Of a DNA stretch of 64,000 nucleotides, positions 36,993 to 47,147 are shown piece by piece. Both the position numbers and the translations under genes were made by a program. This DNA comes from Choristoneura fumiferana. Its lineage: Eukaryota > Arthropoda > Insecta > Lepidoptera > Tortricidae. The stretch is taken from positions 10,256,133 through 10,320,132 of the forward strand of contig NC_133486.1 in NCBI RefSeq assembly GCF_025370935.1, read 5' to 3'. The notes under the pieces were generated by a model. The model was not told the origin of the DNA, made no database searches, and saw nothing but the letters and a program-made list of their open reading frames with translations. Positions within the stretch are counted from its first letter, which is position 1. Each line of letters opens with the position of its first letter.

Positions 36993-37182
36993 TTTGGGGG
37001 GGTTTGCCATAATCCCCACGCTTGGCAGGCGGCTTGGGGATCGCAGTGTTTGCTGATGGTTTACGCAGAAGACGCTGCTGCCCGTCTTCTGGATTTTTCC
37101 CTTAGTCGCCTTCTACGACACCCAACGGAATGAGATGGGGGGGAGCTATTCTTGTCCGGCCACCCCACGGGAATGAATGTGT
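36993..37182. repeat. Interspersed repeat unique to copy 2
   Basis: A GC-rich block (ccataatccccacgcttggc, gacgctgctgcccgtcttct, ttctacgacacccaacggaa) of a type common in Lepidoptera. It replaces about 85 bp at 8,726-8,810 of copy 1. A distant relative (tcttagtcaccttgtacgac) lies near 17,060. Confidence 0.65.
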
Positions 37183-38137
37183 TAATTAACTTTTTCAATA
37201 CATTTCAATTCTTGAATGTATAGCTCCATCGATACTATCGATGATTTCGTCAATGTCGAGGTTGGAAAAGACACTATCGGTTGGTCGTATACATCATGTC
37301 TGATGATCGTGGCTGATGATGGTCGTTCGAGCACGAATGACTACGCCCTTCATCAATTTCGGCCTATCACGTTTCTGACAACGTCGTAGAATTTCAGAGA
37401 CTAGTCTAAGTCTTAAGCTGGTCAGTCTATCGTGCAGGTGGTCGGCCACGAGACCTTTTGTCTCTTCAGTATTTCCCACAACGATTTACAGTCGGGTAAA
37501 AATTAAAAAAGTTGGTATAAGTAATTAAAAATAAACTAACAAGGAACCGATCAAATCTGAGTGGCGAGTTCAGTAGGTACTATCACGATCTCACCAAGAA
37601 TATCGAAGTTAATGGAACACGTTTCTTTAACATAATATAATTACTAGTAGCATATTATCTGGTGGTGCGAAACCCTCAAAACTCAAATTGAACTCTCGCC
37701 CGGCTGTTTGTTTTTGTTTTAGGCTACAACAGCATTTTATAGCCGCGTCGGGATCATATCAACTGGACTGTACCCTTACGAGTTTAATTCCAATTTGTGG
37801 ATGTGACGAAGTGGCATTTTCAGAACAAATGTAGTGACCGCAAAGTAGTGGAGTTAGAAAACATGACTGGGCTTTTACCACAAGATTATTACGCTTGTTT
37901 GTGAGGGTATGAAATATAGGTATGTAAAAAAGAAGTAAACTTTGTATGGTGTTTGTGTCTTAGGGGTAATTTGTGGATACTGAAAATAATAATATTTAAT
38001 TGACAGTCAGCTAAATTATCTTCGAAAATAATATGGTTTCGGAGAAATTTTATACTTGGGAAATGAAACATATTTGCGAAAAATATTTTGCTCAAACGGC
38101 AGAGAACCCGTAGAAAACGTTGCGTGCCTTCTTGACA

Positions 38138-38364
38138 TCGCACTGATATTATAAGTGTGAAAGTTAGTAAGTCTGTTTGTTTGTTCACGTCTAGTCCGCT
38201 TGTTCACCGCTTCACGTCTAGACCCCCGATTTAGATGAAACGGTATACAGATATTTTGAGTCCCAGAGAAGGACGTAGGATAGTTTTTATCCCGGAAAAT
38301 TGCATAGTTCCCACGTGATAGCGATAAACGAATTTTACGCGGACAGAGTCGCGGGAACAGCTAG
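38138..38364 (+). mobile_element. Mini-Helitron (duplicate of 9,447-9,673)
   Basis: Same TC start after A and same CTAG end before T as in copy 1. Confidence 0.82.
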
Positions 38365-38875
38365 TTGCTTATAATTTGCAATAAACTGCTCATGACGAGT
38401 CATTAGACCACTCCAGGCTCGGCGTGTCAGTTGTAAAACGTACAGCCAGTACAACAGAACTAGCCCTCACTAGCTTCGGATTTTATGTAGGTACTGTACA
38501 CTTTATGCCCTCATTGTACTTTACGGTCGTGCGTGCTACGAACGTCGCTAAATAATTATAGTAGTTTTATTTGACGGCATTGCGCTGTGCTACGGAGCTA
38601 CGGCGTAGTGCTACGACTCAATCACGTAGCGTTGCTCGAGGAGATACGTGACATCTAAGTGGAGGCAAAGAGGCGATACTTCATCCTTGTCTGATACGCA
38701 ATTATTAATATCTCGCTCCTTTTCTCTCTCGTGCATATTTTATATCTTCTCGTTGGCCTTAGTTTAACAAACTGTTTTATACAGGGTGTTAACTATGGGG
38801 CTTTTGATTCAAGGTTCGATTCTAGTGGCATAACAGAGTGACTTATGTTTTGTAACATTTTGAAATAAGTGTAGA

Positions 38876-39373
38876 TGTCGGCAGCCGATCGTAAAATCCG
38901 CCTGATCACGAAATTCCTAGGCATATCGTGAAATGGCGCCATTTCATAAAATGCCTAAAAGTTGGCCAGGCATATCACGATGTGCCTGAGAAACAATATG
39001 TCAGATCGATTAGAGCAACGCATTCGTCGATATTCCTAGGTTTATACCGGGCACATCGTGATAAGCCGAAAAAAAGAAAAATTTAGGTTAACGACGAGCG
39101 AAGCTTAGTATGAATGGTGACTACAACGCACGAGCCGAGCAAGCGAAGCGAGCGTGCCGTGGCAGGGGCCGGCAAAGTGTCAGAACCAATATGGCGGCGT
39201 TTCATTATGCCTATGAAATTTCATGATCTGCCTAAACGTCTCTAGGCAAATCGTTAAACGGTGAGTTTTGAACGATATGGCGGATGTCCCTTAGCCAATT
39301 CAGGAAATGGCGCCATTTCACGATATGCCTAAGAATTTCGTGATCTTTCGGATTTTACGACCGGCCGCCGACA
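38876..39373. mobile_element. TGTCGGC/GCCGACA element with TAGA duplications
   Basis: Duplicate of 10,158-10,646. Here both 4 bp target copies are intact: TAGA at 38,872-38,875 and at 39,374-39,377. Confidence 0.87.
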
Positions 39374-40738
39374 TAGATATACTCACCGGCACAAAATTTG
39401 GCCCACTCTGCATACAAAATTACCTATTACTGTAGGTATACATTTGAGGATTTTTTGCTGCTCAGTATATGACGTGGTGTTACAAAGGAAAAATTACCTT
39501 GGTACGTGGCATGTGGAAAAAAAGGTAGCTCAGTTATGTGAGTAGAATCGGACCTTGAATTTGAAGCCAATGGTCAGAAGCAAACTGTAGATTTGAATGT
39601 TCTTGTGTGTGCGCGCGTATGTGCATAACTGAATTTGTATTGTGTGCGTATCGTTGTGTCCGGGCGTATGTGTGTGTGTGTTATTACTCTTTCAAGCTTA
39701 TTAATTATACTTAAACTTGGAATAGAATAAAGGCTACTTTTATTCGATATTTCCACGAAATTCTTGCATACGATAAAGTGTTTACATACATACCTACTCT
39801 AAGTAAGTAAGTATTCTCGTAAGTATTCTGTGATTGAAATTGAAATTTATCCCTCTTCAACTCAGCTATACTCTTAAGTAGCTTTATATTCGTAATACCA
39901 TTATATGTCAATAATGCCAGTAGGTAGAATAGCAGGCACGACCTAGGTATTTCCCAGGCTAGCTAGGGCATTTCAGTGGCTGCGGGTCATAATAACGTCG
40001 CTGGCAGTGGGCGATAGCTTACAAATCTAATTCCGGGCGTCGTGGCCACCACTGTAGCTTGGAAATAGGGATAGTATAAGCCTTGATATTTGGATGGGGC
40101 TCTGAGGCGTGTCAATAGCCGGATGTACGGCTGTGAGTTAGGAAAATTAAAGAAAATATAAAAATATAAAAAAAATAACCCATTAAGTGCCAACTGCGTA
40201 ATAATGCGTAGGTTGTAGATAATGGTCGGCGCCACTTTTGAAATATTACGTAGAACTTCCACAGTCTTTAATTTTTTTATTTTTAATTGATGCCAGCTAC
40301 GAAATAATGCGTTAAGGTCCATTTATATTGTGGTTACCAATTGCAATTAGACCCTCATCTTCAGAAATCAATTGGTTAATAATTGGGTAGATTATACTGG
40401 GTAAAAAAACTATTCTAGATTAGATTAGATTCTCAAAAAATATTGGACACTTATTTTTCCTTTTGTCAATAGAACAAAAAGTTGCAAAGATGAAGCGGAT
40501 CAAAGTTCGAGAGAGGAAGGCCGTGATGTGTGTTCACTGCTCCAGAGGGGCTCAACACGAGGCGCGCCAGGAAATCGCCCACCGCCAGAACAATAGCCCT
40601 GCTAAACGTTATGCTGGACAAGCACCAGGATACTGACCTACTTGCTGGGAATTGGCACTCTGTGCTGGCTAGTATTGTGAAGTTTTTATCCAATAATAAT
40701 TTGTAAAGTATTCAAATCCGTTTTCTATGTTCATTTTG

Positions 40739-41009
40739 AAAGAAAGAAAAGAAATAAAGAAAATACATTTATTTAACGCCATAAAAAACAAACATAGGAA
40801 CAAACATAGAACAAATAAAGACATACATGACGCTAAACAGGTCCCCACTCAGCATAATGCCACGGCAAGCCGTGGCGCTGATTTTCAGTGAGGACCTTAT
40901 CTAAAAACTAACTTAAAATAAAAATTAAAAATAAAATAAAACAAATGTTAAATTGTATGGCAACACCGGCTTAAACAGTTCAATCGTGTGCCGTTGAAAT
41001 GTTGAATTT
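40739..41009 (-). mobile_element. Hairpin-family retroposon, copy B
   Basis: A ~270 bp insertion absent from copy 1 (near 14,410), with ATTTTG at each edge. An A-rich left end marks a minus-strand 3' tail. The structured block is at 40,840-40,896: outer stem GGTCC-CACT / AGTG-GGACC with one mismatch, inner palindrome GCCACGGC / GCCGTGGC. Confidence 0.78.
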
Positions 41010-41528
41010 TGGTTATGTTATTCCGGTAGGTATTGTATTCTTTATTATTCATTTGTGTTCTTATTGATTTATATGAAGCATGTAACGTAATAGGCGTTTT
41101 GGTTTTTCATACTGTAAGCCTATTATTGTATTGTTTTGAATAAATAAATAAATGTCACTCCTAAATAAAATGTGTGCCTATGTGTGCTGACGTGGACCTT
41201 TAACTGGTTATAGTCTTAGTGTTAAAGTTTGCTCGGGCTAAAACTCGTAAATGTTTTCCCATCAGAGATAAGACCAAGCTAGATCGATCTGTCATCCGCG
41301 AAAACCCCCACATACCAAATTTCATCGAAATCGTTCGAGCCGTTTCTGAGGTCCTGATTACACAAGAATTGCTCGTTTAAAGGTAGATAGATTGGTGTGT
41401 AGATAGATTGACAAAAGAAGAATACATCTCCAAAAAATTTTGATAACGTATTTGTCATTTTTGAACATGAATGTCATTCATATTATCGTTCATTTAATAC
41501 GAACGTCTGTGTCATTTTAACTGTCTTA

Positions 41529-41669
41529 AGCCGAGTTTAGGCTTGCAAGAAAAATCGTGCAAGTTGCATTGCATTGCGGCGCTCGATTGACCACTACAAA
41601 CTCGTTGGCTTTACGGCCTCGCAATGTAAAGCAACTTGCACGATTTTTCTCGCAAGTCTGAACTCGGCT
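41529..41669. mobile_element. PIF/Harbinger-type MITE (duplicate)
   Basis: Same MITE as 14,912-15,052, again between TTA trinucleotides. Confidence 0.85.
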
Positions 41670-41867
41670 TTATATCTTCATATTTTTTGTCTAATCGATT
41701 ACAGAAAAAACACGTGTCTAATTATTTTCTGAAAACTGATGATCTAACTGTTGGACTAATGTAAACAATGAAATACGACTAATTATACATTTCGTTTTTG
41801 GAGTTCGTAAATAATATTTTGTTCTAATTTTTATTAGTAAATTATCATTACTTCTGAAACCAAAGCA

Positions 41868-42034
41868 ATTAATTTTGTTTCACGTTTCATCCTCGAGATA
41901 ATAAGTAAATTAACATGTAGTATCGACTTTACGGTACTGGATGCCGCGTTTTTAAGAGTATCTAGAAAAATAAAAATATTTATTGTCTCTGGTCACTCTT
42001 TACCATAAACAGCTCCCTTCTATTATGTCACTTT
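41868..42034 (+). repeat. DIRS left inverted terminal repeat
   Basis: Inverse of 47,148-47,303 over its inner ~140 bp (for example agtatcgactttacggtact), with a few substitutions and a 1 bp indel. The outermost ~25 bp (attttgtttcacg) differ from the right end, as in other DIRS elements, and are copied in inverse at 46,787-46,812. It probably contains the promoter. Confidence 0.9.
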
Positions 42035-42089
42035 TGATTTTGCGCGAACGGATGTCGCGGCAGCTCCCGATATTTTTTTTGTAATAACA

Positions 42090-43500
42090 ATGGATAAACA
42101 GCAAAAAATAACAAAATACGAACGCAAGATAGAAAAGTTAAGAAAGAAAATAAGAAAGAATGCAGGACGTCGGTCTAGATCACGGACGCGCTCAAGATCG
42201 CCGCTGCAGACACGTGCCGGGCCCTCTGCGCCCAGGCGGATCGTTACAGAATACGACAAAGGTAAGAATTCTGAGTTCAAGGTTTTTTTGAAAATAAAAA
42301 CACGTCATCATTACGTGAGCTGAGGATAAGGACAGTTCCATGTACACTTTCCATGTCCACTTTCCATGTACATACGAGATATGTTTAAACATGAAGACCG
42401 GATTGACACGAGATGTCCTTCTTGGTATTTTTAAAAGGCAAAGTGCGAGACACATAGCCCATCTGACTGCTCCCCTAGTCAGGTACATGCCTAAAATAGT
42501 GAACCGGAAATGACATAACCTAAAACAACACGTGCGTGACACGAGGTTTTTTTCTTTTTGGTTGTTATAAAAATCGTTTATTTGGCTTGTAGGCCCTGAG
42601 GACGGTACAATCCATGAAGACGACGCAGCACGCGAGGATGACACAGGCCCAGAAGATAACGACGACGACGACGTGCCCTCGGACGCAGCTCCTGATACCG
42701 AGGCAGACACTGAAGGGCACATCCAACCACAACCGAACCCATTGCTGCTAGCACTGGGGCTAGATGAGGTAGCCCCAAATAGATGGGGACCAAACATTTT
42801 AGCCGAATTGGCATCTAAATGGTCAGAAACCCTCAAAAATGGCATTAGAAAAGAGGAAAAAGAACTCATGCTCAAGGCATACCTAGTGCCAGAAAACTGC
42901 CAGCTCCTGTCACCTCCATTATTAAATGGAGAGGTAAACGCAGCTATCAATGAAGCCTGCAAAAATCGTGACAAAACTTTAGCTAACAAACAAAAGGAAC
43001 TCGGATTAGCCTTGACAGCGCTTGGACTGGCCATTACAGAATTACTTAAGGAATCTCCAGACAACATCAAGATAATGAAACTTCTTAGCGACACTGGCCG
43101 CATATTAACTGACTTACACCATGGAGAAAATATCACAAGGAAAGTGTTAATAGCACCATTACTTGACAAAAAATTTTCAAAAATGACTGAAGAAGTGACA
43201 AGAGATGAGTTTCTGTTTGGTACAAACTTGTCAGACCGAATAAAAGACAAAATCACAATAGAAAAGTCCAGCCAGCAAATCAAACGACCCCAACCAATAC
43301 CTACAAAGCCAGCACCCCGACAGGGAAACTGGAATGGTCCGCCTCGTGCATATACACAGTCGAAGATGATGGGTCGAGGCGGACTACGACGTCCAGCTCC
43401 ACCATCATCCCAACAGAAGAAGCCTGCACAGCCCTCAGCACGACGTCCACAGGCACACCGTCCGGAGAGGAGCTACCAGCGTGCTCGGGGTCGGCGATAA
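42090..43500 (+). CDS. gag: DIRS Gag-like protein, two exons
   Basis: Predicted structural protein of the retrotransposon. Exon 1 (42,090-42,261) starts at ATG and encodes a Lys-rich segment followed by an Arg/Ser-rich stretch (RSRSRTRSRSP). Exon 2 (42,593-43,500) continues in frame with an acidic region, then a helical central domain, then a basic Arg/Pro/Gln-rich tail likely to bind nucleic acid. The two are joined by a 331 bp intron with AAG|GTAAGA and TTGTAG|GC sites, phase 1. Without splicing, exon 1 ends at a stop at 42,321, and exon 2's frame has a stop at 42,568 with no ATG before the acidic region. Spliced length is about 359 residues. No zinc knuckle is seen. The Gag function is inferred from position and composition. 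Confidence 0.75.
42262..42592 (+). other. Predicted intron in DIRS gag
   Basis: Donor GTAAGA after AAG; acceptor TTGTAG after a T-rich tract. Length 331 bp. The flanking frames are compatible (57 codons plus one base, then two bases plus codons). Supported by ORF logic only, not by transcripts. Confidence 0.7.
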
Positions 43501-45398
43501 ATAACTTACAGGTACATGCAGGAAACCTCACACACTACATTAGGTGTTGGAGTATCCTAACTAAAGACCATCATATTTTACAATGGATACAGGGTTATGA
43601 AATTCCCTTTCATAAAATACCCACACAGACTACGCTACCAAATATACCTGACCTGAATGATAAAAACTTACAGGAAGCCATATCTAACCTCTTATTTTTA
43701 GGTGCAATACAACCATGTAACGACACACCTGGGCAGTACTTATCCCATATATTTCTGGTTCCCAAGCCAAATGGAAAATTTCGTTTTATATTAAATTTAA
43801 AACCCTTAAATAAATTTGTGTATACAACACACTTTAAAATGGAGGATATTCGAACCTCTATCAGACTTATTGACAAAAATCATTACATGACAACAATAGA
43901 CTTAAAAGAGGCCTACCTCTTGGTCCCTATTGCAGATCACCATAGAAAATATTTAAGATTTAGATTTGATAAATTGTATGAATTTAAAGCATTGCCCTAT
44001 GGCCTTTGTACGGCTCCTAACACTTTTACAAAACTTTTAAAACCAGTAATTACCTACTTTCGTAAATTAGGATATATTGTTGTAAATTACCTTGATGACA
44101 TACAATGTATAGCTGCTTCATATGCAGAATGTAAAGCTAACACAGCACATATAATTCAAGTCCTCAAATGCTTAGGTTTCATAATAAATTATGATAAAAG
44201 TAAAATGCAACCTTCAAGGCAATGTACATTTTTAGGTTTTTTAATTAATTCACAAAGCTTAACACTGCACTTACCAGTTGAAAAACAATTAAGAATTAGA
44301 GATCTAATTGACAATATTTCATCAAAAAAATCTTTAAAAATTAGGGATTGTGCTCAAATACTTGGAACATTAACTGCAGCTTGCCCGGCTGTGTCCTATG
44401 GCTGGCTGTATACAAAGCTGCTGGAAAGAGACAAATACCTAGCATTATTAGATTCTGATGACAACTATAATGCAACAATGAATTTGTCTCCAGACTCTAG
44501 ATTAGATTTACAATGGTGGTATAGAAACATACAGCATAAATACCAATCATTTGAACTCCAAGACTATGTATTGGAAATATTCACTGATGCATCCCTTTTA
44601 AAATGGGGAGCACATTGTAACGGGGAAACAATAGGTGGTTTTTGGAGTGAATCTGAAAAGAAAAACCACATTAATTCACTAGAATTAATGGCAGCTTATT
44701 TTGGACTACTTTCATTAGCAAAAAACAAATCAGACTGCCATATTCTAATGCGTATTGATAATACAACTGCCATAGCATGTATAAATAAAATGGGCAGTGT
44801 TCAGTATGAACACTTCAATCAAATAACCAGAAAGATATGGCAATGGTGTGAGCAGAAAAACATCTGGCTGTATGCATCATACATACGGTCTGAGGAGAAT
44901 ACTGAAGCCGATAGGGAATCCAGAAATAATAATATAGATACTGAGTGGGAATTAGCCAGTTATGCATTTAATAAAATAACTAAGACTTTGGGTAAACCCA
45001 ACATAGACTTGTTTGCCAACAGAACCAATGCAAAATGTGACAAATATATATCATGGAAAAAAGACCCTTTGGCATATAAGATAGATGCATTCACAGACAA
45101 CTGGTCCAAACATTTCTTCTACGCTTTCCCTCCCTTTTGCATGATCACTAAATTCTTTCAAAAATTGAAAACTGACAAGGCAAAAGGCATTTTAGTTTTC
45201 CCTATGTGGCATTCCCAGGCTTGGTATCCTCTAATAAATAAACATTTAGTGTCCGAACTGATTATATTTAAGCCAAACAATAACTTGCTTTTATCTCCAC
45301 TTAGAACACAACATCATCTGAGCCACCGGCTTACCCTGGCTGCAGGCATCTTCTGCGGCAAGCATTCCAGCAAAGAGGTTTGCCAGAGAACTCATTAG
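43209..45398 (+). CDS. pol: DIRS reverse transcriptase / RNase H polyprotein
   Basis: Copies the element's RNA. The frame is open from 43,209, overlaps gag by 292 bp and has no ATG before 43,839, which lies inside the RT domain; the likely entry is a -1 frameshift at 43,323-43,329. RT motifs: VPKPNGKFRFILNLKPLN (from about 43,758), TTIDLKEAY, ALPYGLCTAPNTF and the catalytic YLDD at about 44,088-44,099. RNase H acidic residues appear as FTDAS, LELMA, RIDNTTA and NTEADRESR. The remaining ~160 residues, with IDLFANR, AFTDNW and YAFPPF, match the C-terminal region of DIRS pol proteins, often described as methyltransferase-like. There are no internal stops, and it ends just before the recombinase ATG. 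Confidence 0.95.
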   Translation, partial: VSVWYKLVRPNKRQNHNRKVQPANQTTPTNTYKASTPTGKLEWSASCIYTVEDDGSRRTTTSSSTIIPTEEACTALSTTSTGTPSGEELPACSGSAINNLQVHAGNLTHYIRCWSILTKDHHILQWIQGYEIPFHKIPTQTTLPNIPDLNDKNLQEAISNLLFLGAIQPCNDTPGQYLSHIFLVPKPNGKFRFILNLKPLNKFVYTTHFKMEDIRTSIRLIDKNHYMTTIDLKEAYLLVPIADHHRKYLRFRFDKLYEFKALPYGLCTAPNTFTKLLKPVITYFRKLGYIVVNYLDDIQCIAASYAECKANTAHIIQVLKCLGFIINYDKSKMQPSRQCTFLGFLINSQSLTLHLPVEKQLRIRDLIDNISSKKSLKIRDCAQILGTLTAACPAVSYGWLYTKLLERDKYLALLDSDDNYNATMNLSPDSRLDLQWWYRNIQHKYQSFELQDYVLEIFTDASLLKWGAHCNGETIGGFWSESEKKNHINSLELMAAYFGLLSLAKNKSDCHILMRIDNTTAIACINKMGSVQYEHFNQITRKIWQWCEQKNIWLYASYIRSEENTEADRESRNNNIDTEWELASYAFNKITKTLGKPNIDLFANRTNAKCDKYISWKKDPLAYKIDAFTDNWSKHFFYAFPPFCMITKFFQKLKTDKAKGILVFPMWHSQAWYPLINKHLVSELIIFKPNNNLLLSPLRTQHHLSHRLTLAAGIFCGKHSSKEVCQRTH
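43323..43409 (+). promoter_or_regulatory. Predicted -1 ribosomal frameshift signal (slippery site plus pseudoknot)
   Basis: The slippery heptamer G GGA AAC (43,323-43,329) is in the gag frame (CAG GGA AAC), and a -1 slip enters the pol frame at 43,329. After a 7-nt spacer comes a perfect 10 bp stem, GTCCGCCTCG (43,337-43,346) with CGAGGCGGAC (43,375-43,384). Loop bases GATGATGG (43,365-43,372) can pair with CCATCATC (43,402-43,409), forming an H-type pseudoknot. Heptamer identity, phase, spacing and structure all fit the -1 frameshift model. Confidence 0.82.
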
Positions 45399-46315
45399 AA
45401 GTAATGCTGTCATCCTTGGCACAAGGTACTATGAAACAATATAATACTACTTATAAAAAATGGTGGATATTTTGTCATCAACACAATATTGATAAGTTTC
45501 TAGCTACAACACCTCATGTGATGTCATTCCTATCTCAAGAATTCAACTCTGGCGCCTGTTACGCCACATTAAACTCGGATCGTTCTGCCCTCTCCTTGCT
45601 TATAGACTCTAAAATTGGGACTGATATGTGCATAAAGAGGTTCCTGAAGGGTGCATACCGGCTAAGACCATCTCTACCCAAATATACACACACATGGGAC
45701 CCGGATATTGTGCTTGGTTTCTTAAACAAACTAGATACATCTGTTCTTAGTTTAGATAATCTGTCTCGTAAGCTTGTCACATTACTTTCCCTCTCTACTG
45801 CACATCGTGTGCAAACGATCTCATCTATTAAAGTGAATGACATTCATATTAACAATGACAATGTTACCATATTAATAACAGATATAATTAAGACATCAGT
45901 TTCTACTAGAAAAACATGTACATTATACTTACCTTACTTTGAAAATCCACAATTATGTCCAGCAAAAACTCTAATTGCATACCTAGATAAGACAAAGTTG
46001 TTAAGGAATCAGGAAAACTATCTTATTTTGACATCTAAGCGGCCTTATAAAAAGGCATCTTCACAAACAGTGAGTCGCTGGATCAAGGAAGTATTAAAGC
46101 TTAGCGGCATTGATACTTCCTTGTTCTCGTCACATAGTACCAGACATGCAGCTACGTCCAAAGCAAATAATAGAGGAGTTTCTTTAGATATTATTAAAAA
46201 GACAGCAGGATGGTCATCAAGATCTCTTGTTTTTGCAAAGCATTACAATTTACCAGTTACACCTATGGTAGACACTACATTTGCTAATTCTGTCTTAAGC
46301 TGCTCTAATAATTAA
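45305..46315 (+). CDS. YR: DIRS tyrosine recombinase
   Basis: Integrates the circular DNA intermediate. The frame is open from 45,305, 94 bp inside pol, and the first ATG is at 45,404, five bases after the pol TAG (45,396-45,398); from that ATG the protein is 303 residues. It has an N-terminal SAM-like helical core-binding part, then the catalytic domain. Active-site residues are visible in order: Arg in TAHRVQT (about 45,806), His and Arg in SSHSTRHAAT (about 46,133-46,144), Trp in TAGWSS in the place often held by His/Trp, and the nucleophile Tyr in AKHYN (about 46,244). All required residues are present. Start could be the ATG by reinitiation or an upstream frameshift; I favour reinitiation. 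Confidence 0.94.
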   Translation, partial: NTTSSEPPAYPGCRHLLRQAFQQRGLPENSLEVMLSSLAQGTMKQYNTTYKKWWIFCHQHNIDKFLATTPHVMSFLSQEFNSGACYATLNSDRSALSLLIDSKIGTDMCIKRFLKGAYRLRPSLPKYTHTWDPDIVLGFLNKLDTSVLSLDNLSRKLVTLLSLSTAHRVQTISSIKVNDIHINNDNVTILITDIIKTSVSTRKTCTLYLPYFENPQLCPAKTLIAYLDKTKLLRNQENYLILTSKRPYKKASSQTVSRWIKEVLKLSGIDTSLFSSHSTRHAATSKANNRGVSLDIIKKTAGWSSRSLVFAKHYNLPVTPMVDTTFANSVLSCSNN

Positions 46316-46317
46316 TA

Positions 46318-46353
<36 letters not shown>

Positions 46354-46758
46354 AATAAGACAATTATGATTGTAGTTGAGTTTGGGAACTTTTGTACCTT
46401 ATAGGTGTGTAGGTAGTATAAGTTGTATTAAAATAATTAAGAACCTACAACCTCAGATTATTAATTAAAAAACATGGGCATGTGTTCAGTATTTTAGGTT
46501 TAACAAGGATATAGAGTAAACCCTGGCAGTTTCCTGCAGAGTATACTCTATAGGCCTACATTTTCTATTTTTTGTCCCAACTGGGAAAGTTGATTAAGTA
46601 CCAATAACTATTATTGATCTCAATTAAATTTAAGGAAAAGACTGTTTTGTTTATTATAAAAACTTTATTTGTGTAAAATAAAAACCTATTAAATAATATA
46701 CAGTTTTAATTATAAATGGGTCTCCCCCATAGATATTTGCCAACACTAGCTCTAAATA
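46316..46758 (+). other. DIRS 3' non-coding region with poly(A) run
   Basis: A run of about 32 A starts at 46,320, directly after the recombinase stop, followed by AT-rich sequence. The run may be an expanded microsatellite. No coding content. Confidence 0.7.
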
Positions 46759-46883
46759 TCTACATGTTAATTTACTTATTATCTCGAGGATGAAACGTGA
46801 AACAAAATTAATAAATCAGACGAACTTACCCTAAGTGATGTCTGATGATAATTTTGTGAACGTTTCATCCGAAGAGATAATAA
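46759..46883 (+). repeat. DIRS internal complementary region (circle-junction template)
   Basis: 46,759-46,812 is the inverse of the left terminus (41,868-41,921), and 46,807-46,883 is the inverse of the right terminus (47,275-47,351). The two overlap at ATTAAT (46,807-46,812). This is the arrangement that lets DIRS elements complete their ends through a circle. Confidence 0.95.
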
Positions 46884-47147
46884 CCCTCCCATTTAAACAA
46901 TCTTACCCCTCCACTTGTATTCCTTCTAGTATTGGCAAAAACAATACCACTCCTTGCAGTCGGGTAAAAAGGGTGTGTAGTAGGTATATGCCTGTGTCGT
47001 TCCCAGAGATATATAGCTACACACACCCATAATATACTTACATGCATACACATGTAGGTATTCTAGCTTACATGCTAAGTTTAGAATCTGGATAGATACT
47101 AATCTAGATAGTATCTATCTAGATTCTAGACTTAATAGCTCTAAAAA
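46884..47147 (+). other. DIRS segment between internal region and right repeat
   Basis: Contains a strong hairpin at about 47,081-47,127 (agaatctggatagatact against agtatctatctagattct). It may mark transcript termination or be incidental. Confidence 0.6.

Larger units (their letters stand above)
27427..41873. repeat. Large direct duplication, copy 2
   Basis: This is the second copy of 1-15,261. It ends in the ATTAAT at 41,868-41,873 where the DIRS element begins, and the next five bases of copy 1 (TATAT) reappear beyond the element at 47,352-47,356. Copy 2 alone carries insertions at about 28,636-29,100, 29,452-29,770, 32,779-33,308, 36,993-37,182, 37,355-37,700 and 40,739-41,009. A 100-N gap lies 444 bp before its visible start, so a contig join may explain the duplication. 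Confidence 0.93.

Noticed and set aside
42192..43283. A 363-codon antisense ORF opposite gag
   Set aside because: It runs across the predicted intron and mirrors the gag codons, and it has no recognisable domain. Probably a shadow of the sense frame.
45305..45398. A second -1 frameshift between pol and recombinase
   Set aside because: No heptamer of the X XXY YYZ type in phase was seen; stop-restart is simpler.
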